Shown here in pieces: positions 1-9,700 of a stretch of 11,827 bases of DNA (its first letter is position 1; the number at the start of each line of letters is the position of its first letter). The translations under genes were made by a program, and so were the position numbers. Source of the DNA: an uncultured Paraprevotella sp. (GTDB taxonomy: Bacteria > Bacteroidota > Bacteroidia > Bacteroidales > Bacteroidaceae); the NCBI GenBank assembly GCA_900770805.1, contig CAAGLP010000048.1, forward strand, positions 1 through 11,827. Reading direction: 5' to 3'. The notes beneath the pieces were generated by a model, which saw nothing but the letters and a program-made list of their open reading frames with translations, searched no databases and was not told the origin of the DNA.

Positions 1-555
1 GAAGAGGGCATACATGATGTTTCCAAGGTATTCGAAGAAGAGCGACCAGCTGGGACCGTTCAGCGAATACATCTCGCCATTACCACGCACTTCATATCCA
101 GCACCGGGATAGGCAGGAAGGAGCAGCATGCCCATGAGCAGAGCCACCATGACCCACTGGATGGGAGTCTCTGTGCCGTCCCAGCGCACACCGCCCTGAA
201 GGAGGAAGGTGGTCATACCTATGAGAGCACCGATGATAATCATTGGGTGGAGACGGATGAGACGGCGCTTGAAGAAGTTGCCAAGCGTGAGACGTTTGCC
301 AGCGGGAGCCTGCCAACGGTCGTCATAGGCATAACTGATCACGAAACCCGAAAGCATGAAGAAGAAGTCCACACCCAGATGACCATGATTGAAGGTATCT
401 ATGCCACTACCCTCGGCAAAGGCAAATCCCTCGAATACGTGATACCACACCACCATCAACGCAGCTGCTCCACGAAGGCCGTCGAGCAGTGCGTAGTGTG
501 GCTTGGTGTCGGCAAATGAAGCCGACGAAACTATGTTTTCTTTTGTTTTCAGCAT
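1..555 (-). CDS. Acyltransferase family 3 membrane protein, N-terminal part (cut by window edge)
   Basis: The reverse strand reads open from ATG at 555 to the window edge, giving 185 codons without a stop; the C-terminus lies outside. The start of the protein has the hallmarks of the acyltransferase-3 family (Pfam PF01757): LDGLRGAAALMVVWYHVF at residues 24-41, with the family's R-x10-H pair as R28 and H39; GVDFFFMLSGF at 61-71; the basic motif FKRRLIRLHP at 95-104; and LNGPSWSLFFEY at 165-176. Several hydrophobic membrane segments are visible (about 29-45, 62-75, 104-120, 134-148). Family members move acyl groups, often acetyl, onto envelope glycans or other acceptors from the inner membrane; the acceptor here cannot be told. 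The start codon lies 21 bp after the stop of the upstream M49 peptidase gene, with no visible terminator between them and no Shine-Dalgarno sequence, so co-transcription is likely. The family call is firm; the specific substrate is unknown. Confidence 0.9.
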   Translation of the reverse strand, partial: MLKTKENIVSSASFADTKPHYALLDGLRGAAALMVVWYHVFEGFAFAEGSGIDTFNHGHLGVDFFFMLSGFVISYAYDDRWQAPAGKRLTLGNFFKRRLIRLHPMIIIGALIGMTTFLLQGGVRWDGTETPIQWVMVALLMGMLLLPAYPGAGYEVRGNGEMYSLNGPSWSLFFEYLGNIMYALF

Positions 556-576
556 ATAATCAATGGATGTGTTTTT

Positions 577-2574
577 CTACTCTACACTATATTCTTTTGA
601 ATAGCGCAGCATCTGGTCGGCATATCCTTCGGTGTATGAAACGGTAACATCGGTAATGTTGCCAGCCTCATCCTTGATAGCAGTATAAACGGGATTTATG
701 AAGCCCTTGTATGGAGCAATGTCAAGAGTTTCGTAGCGCTCGAGAACCTCCTTGTGGATGTTGTAGTCGATTTGTACGGCATAGGTTTCTACGAGTTCGC
801 GTGCTGCTTCGAAATCACCGGTAGACTTGATACGCTGAATCTCTGCAAGGAGTTCTCCGAAGAGAGTGCGCAGAGCCTCATAGTCGTTGATGCAAACATA
901 TGTCTTGCCATCGCGCTGAACAAGTTCCATGACATCCTTGCCGTCCTGTCCTCTGCCTGCTGAGTGAGCCAAAGCCCAATAAGCGATGAGGGCACGATTA
1001 CGCATGTGTGCCTCCTCTATCTGGTCGCCAAGCTTGATGCGCACGAGCTGTGTGAGAAGACCATTCTGCATCTGGCTTATATAGCATGCCTTGTAGGCAT
1101 CGGCATCTGGCAGAAGACCCAGTTCAACCATCTTCTCGTCGGCAAGGTAGTAAAGAGCAAAGAGGTCGGCACGAGCCTCCTCGATGGTGCTGCCGTAGGC
1201 CTTCAGTGCCTCAGAATCCACGCCAGGCAGAAGTTTGCCACTACCATGACCAAGGCACTCGTGGAGGTCGGTATGCAGGTCGTCGGTGTAACTACCATAC
1301 TTGCGCAGGATGTCAGCTTCGACATCGCTATAAACAAACTCGTCGAGCATGCCGTTGCCCTTGGAACTCTCGGCATAGGCATGTGTGAGGTTGGCAATAG
1401 TAACAGACTTGCTACCATGCTCGGCACGTACCCAGTTGCTGTTGGGCAGGTTGATGCCAATGGCGGTGGAAGGATACAGGTCACCACCAAGAATAGCAGC
1501 CTTGATAACCTTGGCGGAGATACCCTTTACTTCGTCCTTCTTGAACTCGGGGGCAACGGGTGAGTTGCTCTCGAACCATTGTGCGTTGTCGCTGAGTTGC
1601 TGAGTGCGCTTTGTGGCCTCCAGATCCTTGAAGTTAACGATGCTCTCCCATGAAGCCTTCATGCCCAAAGGATCGCCATAAGACTCGGTGAAGCCATTGA
1701 CGAAGTCCACCAGTGGGTCGGTGTTCTGAACCCATGCAATGGTATACTGGTCGAAGGTATGGAGATCGCCTGTCTCATAATATGATACAAGAAGGTCAAT
1801 AACCTCCTGCTGCTTTGCATCCTCGGCAAAGGGACGAGCCAGTTTTAGGTTCTCAACGACTTTACTGAGTGACTTGCCATACTTGCCGGTAGTGGTCCAT
1901 CTGTCCTCGTAGATAGTACCGTCCTCGCCCTTTACAAGGGTGGAGTTCATGCCGTGCATAACGGGACGCTGCTGGTCACCCTCGGCCTTTACTCGTGCAT
2001 AGAAGGCTTCTGCTTCAGCCTGGGTAACACCCTGATAGTAGTTGCTTGCGCTGGTGAGGACAAGATCTTCGTCCTGTGCCTGATTTACACGCTTGGGCAT
2101 AACCTCGGGATTGAAAAGCACCTCGGCCAGTTCCTCAGAGCATGATGTCTGAGCCACGAACCATTCACGTGAGAAGCCAGGTACGAACTTCTCGCTTCCA
2201 TAATGGTGATGTATACCATTGCTGAACCATAAGCGCTTGAGGTACTCCTCGAATGCAAGGAAGTCCTGGCTCTGACGGTCGCCTTGATATTCCTGATAGA
2301 GTTTCTCCATAATGGAGCGCAACTCGAGGTTGTAACGTCCATTCTGATCGAACAGGATGTCGCGACCCCAGAGGGCAGCCTCCTGAAGATGATAGATGAA
2401 TGTCTTCTGCTGAAGTGTGAGTTGGTCAAAGCCATCTACATTGTAGCGCAGCATCTGGATGTCTGCAAAACGCTCGTCGATGTAATTGAATTTCTCCTCC
2501 TGCTGAACATTGCCGCTACACGAGGCAATAAGCAGTGTTGAAGTCAGTAGTAAAGACTTGATTAGCTTTTTCAT
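577..2574 (-). CDS. Dipeptidyl peptidase III, M49 zinc metallopeptidase, predicted lipoprotein
   Basis: This 665-residue protein is a complete dipeptidyl peptidase III, a zinc exopeptidase that removes dipeptides from the N-terminus of oligopeptides. The M49 signature HECLGH is at residues 438-443 (zinc ligands H438 and H443, catalytic E439). The second motif EEARAD is at 465-470, with E466 the expected third zinc ligand. The motifs and length are close to what I recall of the Bacteroides thetaiotaomicron enzyme, about 675 residues with an identical HECLGH. The N-terminus is a type II signal: two lysines, a hydrophobic stretch, then LIASC with the lipidated cysteine at 19. This predicts a membrane-anchored, periplasmic or surface protein, whereas DPP III is classically cytosolic. 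After Cys19 the sequence SGNVQQEEKF has acidic residues but no clear Bacteroidetes surface-export signal directly after the cysteine, so a periplasmic location is slightly favoured. A -7 promoter box lies about 40 bp upstream. The acyltransferase gene follows 21 bp downstream. Confidence 0.95.
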   Translation of the reverse strand: MKKLIKSLLLTSTLLIASCSGNVQQEEKFNYIDERFADIQMLRYNVDGFDQLTLQQKTFIYHLQEAALWGRDILFDQNGRYNLELRSIMEKLYQEYQGDRQSQDFLAFEEYLKRLWFSNGIHHHYGSEKFVPGFSREWFVAQTSCSEELAEVLFNPEVMPKRVNQAQDEDLVLTSASNYYQGVTQAEAEAFYARVKAEGDQQRPVMHGMNSTLVKGEDGTIYEDRWTTTGKYGKSLSKVVENLKLARPFAEDAKQQEVIDLLVSYYETGDLHTFDQYTIAWVQNTDPLVDFVNGFTESYGDPLGMKASWESIVNFKDLEATKRTQQLSDNAQWFESNSPVAPEFKKDEVKGISAKVIKAAILGGDLYPSTAIGINLPNSNWVRAEHGSKSVTIANLTHAYAESSKGNGMLDEFVYSDVEADILRKYGSYTDDLHTDLHECLGHGSGKLLPGVDSEALKAYGSTIEEARADLFALYYLADEKMVELGLLPDADAYKACYISQMQNGLLTQLVRIKLGDQIEEAHMRNRALIAYWALAHSAGRGQDGKDVMELVQRDGKTYVCINDYEALRTLFGELLAEIQRIKSTGDFEAARELVETYAVQIDYNIHKEVLERYETLDIAPYKGFINPVYTAIKDEAGNITDVTVSYTEGYADQMLRYSKEYSVE

Positions 2575-2611
2575 AGTGATTGTTATTATAATGATTACTT
2601 GATATTCAGCG

Positions 2612-2619
2612 CAAAGATA
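2612..2619 (-). promoter_or_regulatory. Candidate Bacteroidetes -7 box for the M49 peptidase gene
   Basis: The reverse strand reads TATCTTTG, matching the Bacteroidetes primary-sigma -7 consensus TAnnTTTG. It sits 38 bp upstream of the ATG at 2574, giving a predicted leader of roughly 30 nt. No clear -33 TTG element is seen about 20 bp further upstream, so the call rests on the -7 box and its position. Confidence 0.5.
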
Positions 2620-2705
2620 ATAAAAATAAGATAATAACGTATGTAATTTGTGGGTACATTGCTATAATCTTAGTGATATGACAGATATGATTGGATTATT
2701 TTTGC

Positions 2706-2713
2706 TATATTTG
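2706..2713 (+). promoter_or_regulatory. Candidate Bacteroidetes -7 box for the GH84-GH20 operon
   Basis: TATATTTG matches the Bacteroidetes -7 consensus TAnnTTTG and lies 70 bp before the GH84 start codon. The predicted transcript start would be near 2720 and the leader about 60 nt. The expected -33 TTG is not evident at normal spacing; the only nearby TTGG (2691-2694) is too close. No comparable box is seen between the two glycosidase genes, so this is the likely promoter for both. Confidence 0.5.
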
Positions 2714-2782
2714 TCCCACAAAATAAGAGGCAATGCCAATTGCTTAATTGTTTTTTATTGCATATAACCAAAACAAACTAAT

Positions 2783-5700
2783 ATGAAGAAATCAGTGTTA
2801 ATTGCAACAATGATGTTATTGTTGTTGCCCATTCAGTTCTCGTATGCACAAACCGAGAAGTATGTCATTTATCCCGTGCCGCATTCGATGACGATGAACG
2901 ACGGTAGTACTAAAATGACAGGCAAGGTTAATGTCGTGTGCGAAAGTACGATTGACAAAATTACCAAGGACCGCCTGACATCTGTATTGGCCGTACATGG
3001 TATCGAGACGGTTTTTGAAGGTACAGACGAGAATAGCCTGACCATATGTTTGGGTACTATAGGCAGTGGTGAGAGTGTCGAGTCTCATGCCATAAATGAA
3101 TTGGGATTGACAACAAGCAGAATATTGGTTTCCAAAAAGTATGACCGTCATGCCATAAAGGTTCATGAGAATGGTGTAACTGTTTTGGGTGAGCACACAA
3201 ATGCTGTCTTCTGTGCTTTGGCATCATTGGAGCAGATGTTGGAACAGGTTGATGACAATACCCTTTCACACTCAACTATCTATGACTATGCCGACCAGCA
3301 AAATCGTGGTTTGGTGGAAGGTTATTATGGCTACCCTTATAGTGTAGAGGTAAAGAAAGACCTGATGCGTTTCATGATGCGCTACAAAATGAACACCTAC
3401 ATGTTTGGTGCCAAGAGCGATCCCTACCACTCACAGATGTGGAAGGATGCATACCCCACAAGCATCAGTGCCGAGCAGGAGAAGAATGGTTGGCTTAACC
3501 AGGATATGCTGCGCGACCTTGCCAAGGTGAGCGAGGAGACGAAGGTAAACTTCATCTGGGCCATTCATCCGGGCAACGAGTTCCTGGGTAGCAGTACCGT
3601 CATAACCGACATCATGAGCAAGTTTGAGAAGATGCATAACCTTGGCATTCGTCACTTTGGTGTCTTTGTGGATGACGTAGGCATACCTTCTTCTGATTCC
3701 GATATGAAGAAGAATGCCGACAGATTGACCGAGTTGCAGAAAAAGATAGAAAACAAGTGGAACTACGATGGTGCTGCCGCCGAGGATACCGTACGTCCCT
3801 TGCATTTCGTGCCACAGATTTATTGTAATAGCTTTGCAAGCAGTGTTGACCAGCGTCAGCGCTTCATGTCAGCCTTGAGCAAGGTGCCTTCCTACATCAC
3901 CGTGTATTCAACTGGTCAAGGTGTATGGTCGGTACCCAACAATGACCACACACAGACGGTGGTGAACGAGTTCGGTCGTGCTATGGCATGGTGGTGGAAC
4001 TATCCTTGTAACGATAATGCCGATGGTCAGCTCTATCCCATGGACATGTATAGCAACTTCGTGGATATGCCTGCTGTTGGTGCCGGCGAGCGTCTTCCTT
4101 CCACACTGAACAATTGTCAGGGCCTCATCGCTAACCCCATGCAACAGGGTCAGTTGGCAAAGACAGCCCTCTTCTCTATTGCCGATTACGCATGGAACAA
4201 TGCTGGATTCAAGAACCAGGAAAGTTGGGAGGCAAGTTTCAAGAGCCTCATTCAGGACGAGGAGATGCGCCAGGCATATCACGACATTACATACTATCTG
4301 CGTTGGAACGAGCCTGAGACAATGAAGACTCTCATCAACAACTACAAGACTTCACTCAACAACGGCAAACCCAACTCAACCAATCTGCTTGCCACCATTA
4401 AGAAGATAAAGCAGGATTGCCAGACGGTGATGAAGCTGAAGGACTCTGAGATTCAGAGCGACCGTATGCTTTACACCGACATCAATCCATGGTTACAGAC
4501 ACTCCATACCTATGCTCTCATCACCGAGAACATGCTCACCATCCTGGACAACCAGCAGGAGGAGGCACACGCCCAGAACTGGCTTTTGGTAAAGGAGGTT
4601 TGCGATAGCCTCAGTGCTCTTGAGAATAGCACACTCTACACCGCATACGCACTGGAGGGTATGGGCAATGGTATCAGCGTGAGCCAGCGTCAGGCACAAC
4701 TCTCAAGATTATATCTCTATCCATTCATCTCCTACCTGAAGGAGAAGGCTATAGATACTTACTTCAATGATCCTACCGCTATATCTTCTCCCATGGCAAT
4801 GAGCAACTCTCTTTTGCTTGATGCTAAGGTGGTGGAAAATGGAAATACAATAAGCCTGATTATGCAACCCTCTGATCTTGATGTCAACAAGTATGTAGGT
4901 GTTATGTTGCCTCTTCCTGTCAAGATAGACCAGATCACATTGGATGAAAAACTTCTACCTTATATCCGTTGGAGCACCGACGGTAAGGAATGGAATAAGA
5001 TTGAGTCAGTTGATGCTACCCCTACCGTTCCTGTAGGTTATTTCATATTTATCAATGAAACTGAACAGGGTGTAAAGAATTTCTCTCTCGACGAGAGTCT
5101 TTTCTGCATTACTACTGCCTCACAAGCATTTCCTGTTAGCGTAACTTTGCCCGAAGGAAGTATCTACGAGAATCATACCGCAGATATGATGGTTGATGGA
5201 GATTATAGTACTTACACATGTTTGAATCGTAATCAGATTGCTCAGGACAAATATCTTTTGGACTTGGGTGCTGAGATAGTATTGCATGATGTTCGTTTGT
5301 GCATGGGTACTGTGAATGGTGACTATCCTCTAAAGGGTAGAATCCAATACTCTGTAAATGGTTCAACATGGGCAAATCTCAAGGTTAAAGGTACTGACAA
5401 TTACAACTGGACCATAGACGAGGCTCAGAACGTTAGGTACAATGATGAAATGGTGTATTGCGATTTCGATGGTGCAGGAGTTAAGGCACGTTATGTACGA
5501 CTGATGTTGATGTCCGCTAACACAAACAAATGGATGCGCCTATATGAGATTGAGGTAAATAAACAGCATTCCTTGAACTCAACCTTACCTGAATGTTATG
5601 ACGGAAATGGCAAAGTCTTAAAGCAATTGACAGATAAAAAGGCTTCAACAGGTCTGGCTTCTACCTCTTCAAGCCCACTTACCTATGCGTTCAACAGACA

Positions 5701-6769
5701 TTATGATGTAAAGGGAATAACTTTCTACAGCATTCCTTCTGCCGAGCAGCCTTCTATCAGCGTTACAACCGATGGCACAGAATGGAAGGGTATCGGAGTT
5801 TTGACAGAGCCTTGTCAGAAAGTAGATTTGCAGGCATATCCAAAGGCGCAGGCCGTACGTTTGGAATGGAATGGCACCACAACTCCTGCTATATATGAGA
5901 TTATGCCTGAATACGATACCACAACTTCTTCCTTACCCAACGTGGACGACGAGTTTGCAGAGGCCTTTGCTCTTTTGAAGTCCAAGGCGCAGCATGCCCT
6001 TGATTCTTGTGGACAGGGTGATAAACTCATCACTAAGAACAGCCAGTTCTCCTCTCCTTACACTGAGCCAAACGAGGGTTCGCTTAATAACCTCCTCGAC
6101 GGCAAGCAGAATACCTTCTGGCACTCTGCCTGGAGCCAGGGAAATGTAAACGATGGTGTACATTATTTGGAGATTAAGTTGCCCGACGGTACCATTGGCG
6201 ATGTTGTTATGCATTATGGTCGCCGTAGTGACACTGATGGCCATCATCTTATCAAGGCAAATATCCTTGGTGTCGTGAGCGGTAGCGGTACTTCGGCAAA
6301 GACAGAATTGGTATGCCAATTGGATATGCCTTTCAAGAGTCAGAGCGAGACAATCAAGCGCACCTTCACTCTGAACAAGGCTTATCCATCCATCCGCCTT
6401 CTTGAAGTTCAAACCAGCGGTAGCCTGAATGGTGGTAGTGCAGGATTCTTCCACATCGGTGAGATGCAGTTGTATTCTACCAAGAACTACTATATCATAA
6501 AGAATGCACAGGCCGAGGCAGATGCTTTGATTGCAGCTATGGCACCTCTTCCATCGGAAGCAACAACCGAGGATTACGATGCATTGCTTGCCGCCTATGA
6601 GGCTTTCATGTACAAGGTGTTCGGAATCATCCCATCTGGTATAAATGAAACCTTGGGTACATCTAATGAGAAATCCGGTAATATATACGACCTTAGTGGA
6701 CGCAAGGTTCAGTCTTCCGCACAAAAGGGTGTGTATATCGTTGGAGGAAAGAAAATAGTGAATTACTAA
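2783..6769 (+). CDS. Secreted multidomain GH84 beta-N-acetylglucosaminidase
   Basis: This 1328-residue exported enzyme should hydrolyse terminal beta-GlcNAc by substrate-assisted catalysis. A signal peptide (cleavage likely after SYA, residue 22) is followed by a GH20b-like N-terminal domain (about 25-165) and the GH84 catalytic barrel (about 175-480). The barrel has RGLVEGYYGYPYS at 175-187, K211 in GAKSDPYH, the catalytic pair D297-D298 in FGVFVDDVG, WWNYPCND (W404, N406, D411) and N451 in ANPM. All of these line up with the active-site residues I recall for B. thetaiotaomicron GH84. A helical region (about 495-660) and a beta-sandwich (about 675-777, with RWSTDGKEW) complete the usual ~740-residue enzyme. 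The remaining ~550 residues are extra: an F5/8-type discoidin-like module (about 785-926), an unassigned beta-rich stretch (about 930-1045), a second F5/8-like module (about 1080-1232, LLDGKQNTFWHS), a short helical segment (1240-1282) and a T9SS-like tail (about 1298-1328, IYDLSGRKV then KGVYIV). The start is supported by the signal peptide. GH20 follows 19 bp later. Confidence 0.95.
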   Translation: MKKSVLIATMMLLLLPIQFSYAQTEKYVIYPVPHSMTMNDGSTKMTGKVNVVCESTIDKITKDRLTSVLAVHGIETVFEGTDENSLTICLGTIGSGESVESHAINELGLTTSRILVSKKYDRHAIKVHENGVTVLGEHTNAVFCALASLEQMLEQVDDNTLSHSTIYDYADQQNRGLVEGYYGYPYSVEVKKDLMRFMMRYKMNTYMFGAKSDPYHSQMWKDAYPTSISAEQEKNGWLNQDMLRDLAKVSEETKVNFIWAIHPGNEFLGSSTVITDIMSKFEKMHNLGIRHFGVFVDDVGIPSSDSDMKKNADRLTELQKKIENKWNYDGAAAEDTVRPLHFVPQIYCNSFASSVDQRQRFMSALSKVPSYITVYSTGQGVWSVPNNDHTQTVVNEFGRAMAWWWNYPCNDNADGQLYPMDMYSNFVDMPAVGAGERLPSTLNNCQGLIANPMQQGQLAKTALFSIADYAWNNAGFKNQESWEASFKSLIQDEEMRQAYHDITYYLRWNEPETMKTLINNYKTSLNNGKPNSTNLLATIKKIKQDCQTVMKLKDSEIQSDRMLYTDINPWLQTLHTYALITENMLTILDNQQEEAHAQNWLLVKEVCDSLSALENSTLYTAYALEGMGNGISVSQRQAQLSRLYLYPFISYLKEKAIDTYFNDPTAISSPMAMSNSLLLDAKVVENGNTISLIMQPSDLDVNKYVGVMLPLPVKIDQITLDEKLLPYIRWSTDGKEWNKIESVDATPTVPVGYFIFINETEQGVKNFSLDESLFCITTASQAFPVSVTLPEGSIYENHTADMMVDGDYSTYTCLNRNQIAQDKYLLDLGAEIVLHDVRLCMGTVNGDYPLKGRIQYSVNGSTWANLKVKGTDNYNWTIDEAQNVRYNDEMVYCDFDGAGVKARYVRLMLMSANTNKWMRLYEIEVNKQHSLNSTLPECYDGNGKVLKQLTDKKASTGLASTSSSPLTYAFNRHYDVKGITFYSIPSAEQPSISVTTDGTEWKGIGVLTEPCQKVDLQAYPKAQAVRLEWNGTTTPAIYEIMPEYDTTTSSLPNVDDEFAEAFALLKSKAQHALDSCGQGDKLITKNSQFSSPYTEPNEGSLNNLLDGKQNTFWHSAWSQGNVNDGVHYLEIKLPDGTIGDVVMHYGRRSDTDGHHLIKANILGVVSGSGTSAKTELVCQLDMPFKSQSETIKRTFTLNKAYPSIRLLEVQTSGSLNGGSAGFFHIGEMQLYSTKNYYIIKNAQAEADALIAAMAPLPSEATTEDYDALLAAYEAFMYKVFGIIPSGINETLGTSNEKSGNIYDLSGRKVQSSAQKGVYIVGGKKIVNY

Positions 6770-6788
6770 TACCTAATAATATATATTT

Positions 6789-9700
6789 ATGAAAAGATTG
6801 CTTTATGTCTTGTTATGCATGTTGCTTACCTCTGCGCATGTCATAGCACAAGGCTTTCCCACTGTAAGTACTGACGATGAAACCAAATGGTACCTCATTC
6901 AGTTTATGAATGGTGGTAATGTCCTCACGGCTGAGACTGATGGTGCCAATATCACAACAAGTGCCGCTATCGGTAGCGATGCTCAGTTGTGGAAGCTTTC
7001 CGGTAGCAGTTCGCTGGGTTATTTCTTTACCAACAAGAAGGGCTATACCCTCAGCGTTGCATCTGCCGAAAAGAATCAGATGGTACGTGCAACATCTACC
7101 ATTACCGGTACATATCGCTTCGCTATCAACAAGACTACAGCGAGTGGATATTCTGGCGGTTATGAGATTCAGCCCAAGTCGAATACCAGCATCTCCATGA
7201 ACCTTTGGGGTGGTCCTGCCGAAAATCGTGGCGTGGGACTTTGGGACAAGGCTGATCAGAACAATGCTGTGAAGTTTGTTGATGCAGCGCATTTTGAACA
7301 ATTGGGTAAAATAGGTCTCATACCTTTCCCAAATGAACTCGAAACCAAGGATGGAGAATTAGCCCTATCATCTCTCTCTGCCATTGCCTACACTGGTGAG
7401 CAGATGAAGGAGCATGTCGAGGCCTTCGCCAATCAACTCAGCATTTCTACTGGTATTACCCTTGAGATAAAAGAAGCTGGTGATACTCCCTCTAAAGGTG
7501 AGGTTTGGTTTGGCATAGATGAAAGTCTTTACAATGAAGCCTACACTATGAGCATTGGCACTGAGAATATATGTGTCAAGGCTTCCGGTTTTGCCGGATG
7601 GTTCTACGCTTTGCAGACATTGACCCAACTTCTTCCCCGTGAATACTTTGCTGAAGAGAAGCAGAGTGGTGCTGATGCCTGGAGTATTCATTGCATGGAG
7701 ATAGCCGACCGTCCCCATCTGGGTCATCGTGGTTACATGCTCGACATAGCACGTCACTTCTTCAACAAGGACGAGGTGAAGAAGATTCTCGACATCATGG
7801 CCATGTACAAGTTGAACCGCTTCCATTGGCATTTGACCGACGACCAGGGCTGGCGTATTGAGATACCTGAATATCCCAAACTTACTGAGGTGGGTGCCAT
7901 CCGTAAGGGTTCGTTTGCCAACAATGGTGATGGACAGAAATTCTTCGACGACACAGAATATGGTCGTGGTATGTACTATACCCTCGATGATCTTCGCGAA
8001 ATAGTTGCTTATGCCAAGGCACGTAACATTGAGATTATCCCCGAGGTGGACCTTCCTGGTCACATGGTGGCAGCTGTAGCATCATATCCCGAGTTCAGTT
8101 GTGATTCTACCAAGAAGTATGAGGTACGCATCGATGGTGGTATCTCGCACGATGTTCTGAATATTGGCGACGACCGTGTTATCGACTTCCTCAAGTGCGT
8201 TCTTGGTCATGTAGCCGAGGTATTCCCCTATGACTATGTACATCTGGGTGGTGATGAATGTCCCACCGAGCAATGGGCTACCAACCAGCAGTGTCTTGAC
8301 CGCGTTAAGGAACTTGGCCTTGCTGGTGTACATCAATTGCAATCATGGTTGGTAGAAGAACTTGGCATCTTCCTCAAGGAAAATTATGGCAAGGATATTG
8401 TGGTTTGGGACGAGCTCCTGGCCAACTGGAACGATAACAACAAGACCAAACCCATCATCATGGCATGGAACGGACTTGGCTATAGCTCTCAGGCAGCAAA
8501 TCGTGGTCTTAAGTCTATCATCGTACCTTATCAGTATCTCTACATCGACTTCATGCAGGCCGAGGAGAGCGGTTGTTTCGTAGACGAGATTTACCATGGT
8601 GGTTGGGGTGTTAATACAGTAGAGGAGATTTATGGTCTCAATCCTCTCAGCGCACTTAGCGGTAAGGAAGACTATGCTTTGGGTGTACAAGCCAACATGT
8701 GGACAGAAACATGTAACGACATTGACGAGGTTGAATATTGCCTCTTGCCCCGTATGCTGGCCCTTTCCGAGATTGCTTGGTTGCCCACCAGCAAGAAGGA
8801 CTGGACATCATTCTATCGTCGCCTGCAGTCACACGACGAGATCTTCGACCTCTTGGATTATCAGTATGCCAAGCACTACATTCAGCCAAAGGAGTACACC
8901 GAACAGGAACAAACCATCCTCGAAGCCAAGGAACTCCTGGAGAAGAGTATCCGTGGCGGTGTAGGCTATCCTTCTGCCGAGGTTTACGATGCTTTGCAGA
9001 GTGCTCTCGATGCTACCGATGGCGAGGATGTAAGTGCGCTAGCCGATGCAGTCTCCAACTACAAGAGTGCTGATATTGTTCAGCCACAGGAGGGCAAGAC
9101 CTATCAGATTATCTCTGCCTCTACCTATTACAAGCGTCAGTACGAGGGTTCTACCATGTATCAGAAGGGCAATGGTGTGCGCTTCCACTTCACTCCCCAG
9201 ACAGAGCCAGAAGAGCTATGGCAATTCGTTGCCACTGATGGTGGCTATGTGCTGAAGAACCTCTGCTCCGGTAAGTTCGTTAAGATGGGTAGCTATAACA
9301 CCGCTCTGCAGATGGTGGAAAGCAATGGTACTCCCATCCGTATGGACAAGGCTACTATCGCTACAAAGGACTTCACCTACATCCCTGGTGTAGTAACTCT
9401 TTCTGCCGTATCTGGTTATAGTGCTCAGATGACCGGCAATGTTAAGCGTTTCAGCGCTGAACTCTCTGGTGATGTATATGCCAAGGACGAAGCAGCATTG
9501 TGCTACAATGGTACATGGAAGTTGGTGGAGATAACAGACTTCAGTGCACAACTCCAGGGCCTTGTCAACAAGTGCGAGCTCATCCTCCTCACCGCTAAAC
9601 CTAACGAGATGGGCAACTACACGCAGGAGGCTCTTGACTTTGCCGAGCAGAGCATCATCATCCCTGCCCAGAGTGCACTGGCAGAGGGTGTTGTCACAGA

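Noticed and set aside
247..519. Rightward open frame of 90 codons near the left end
   Set aside because: It is antisense to the acyltransferase, which shows the R-x10-H and other family motifs on the minus strand.
964..1563. Rightward open frame (199 codons) opposite the M49 peptidase
   Set aside because: It overlaps the zinc-binding region of a well-supported peptidase gene, and the translation has no family features.
2575..2782. Possible small RNA or riboswitch in the divergent region
   Set aside because: The stretch is A/T-rich with promoter-like boxes but no sizeable stem or known riboswitch core was found by eye.
5933..6724. Long leftward open frame (263 codons) opposite the 3' part of the GH84 gene
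   Set aside because: It lies wholly inside a gene with clear domain structure on the other strand, shows no recognisable motif or promoter, and its composition is that of a shadow frame.
6770..6788. Possible separate promoter for the GH20 gene
   Set aside because: The 19-bp gap is A/T-rich but has no TAnnTTTG box and no room for one with a leader, so read-through from GH84 is simpler.
7368..8063. Leftward open frame (231 codons) opposite the GH20 gene
   Set aside because: It is antisense to the GH20b and catalytic region and has no signal, motif or regulatory support.
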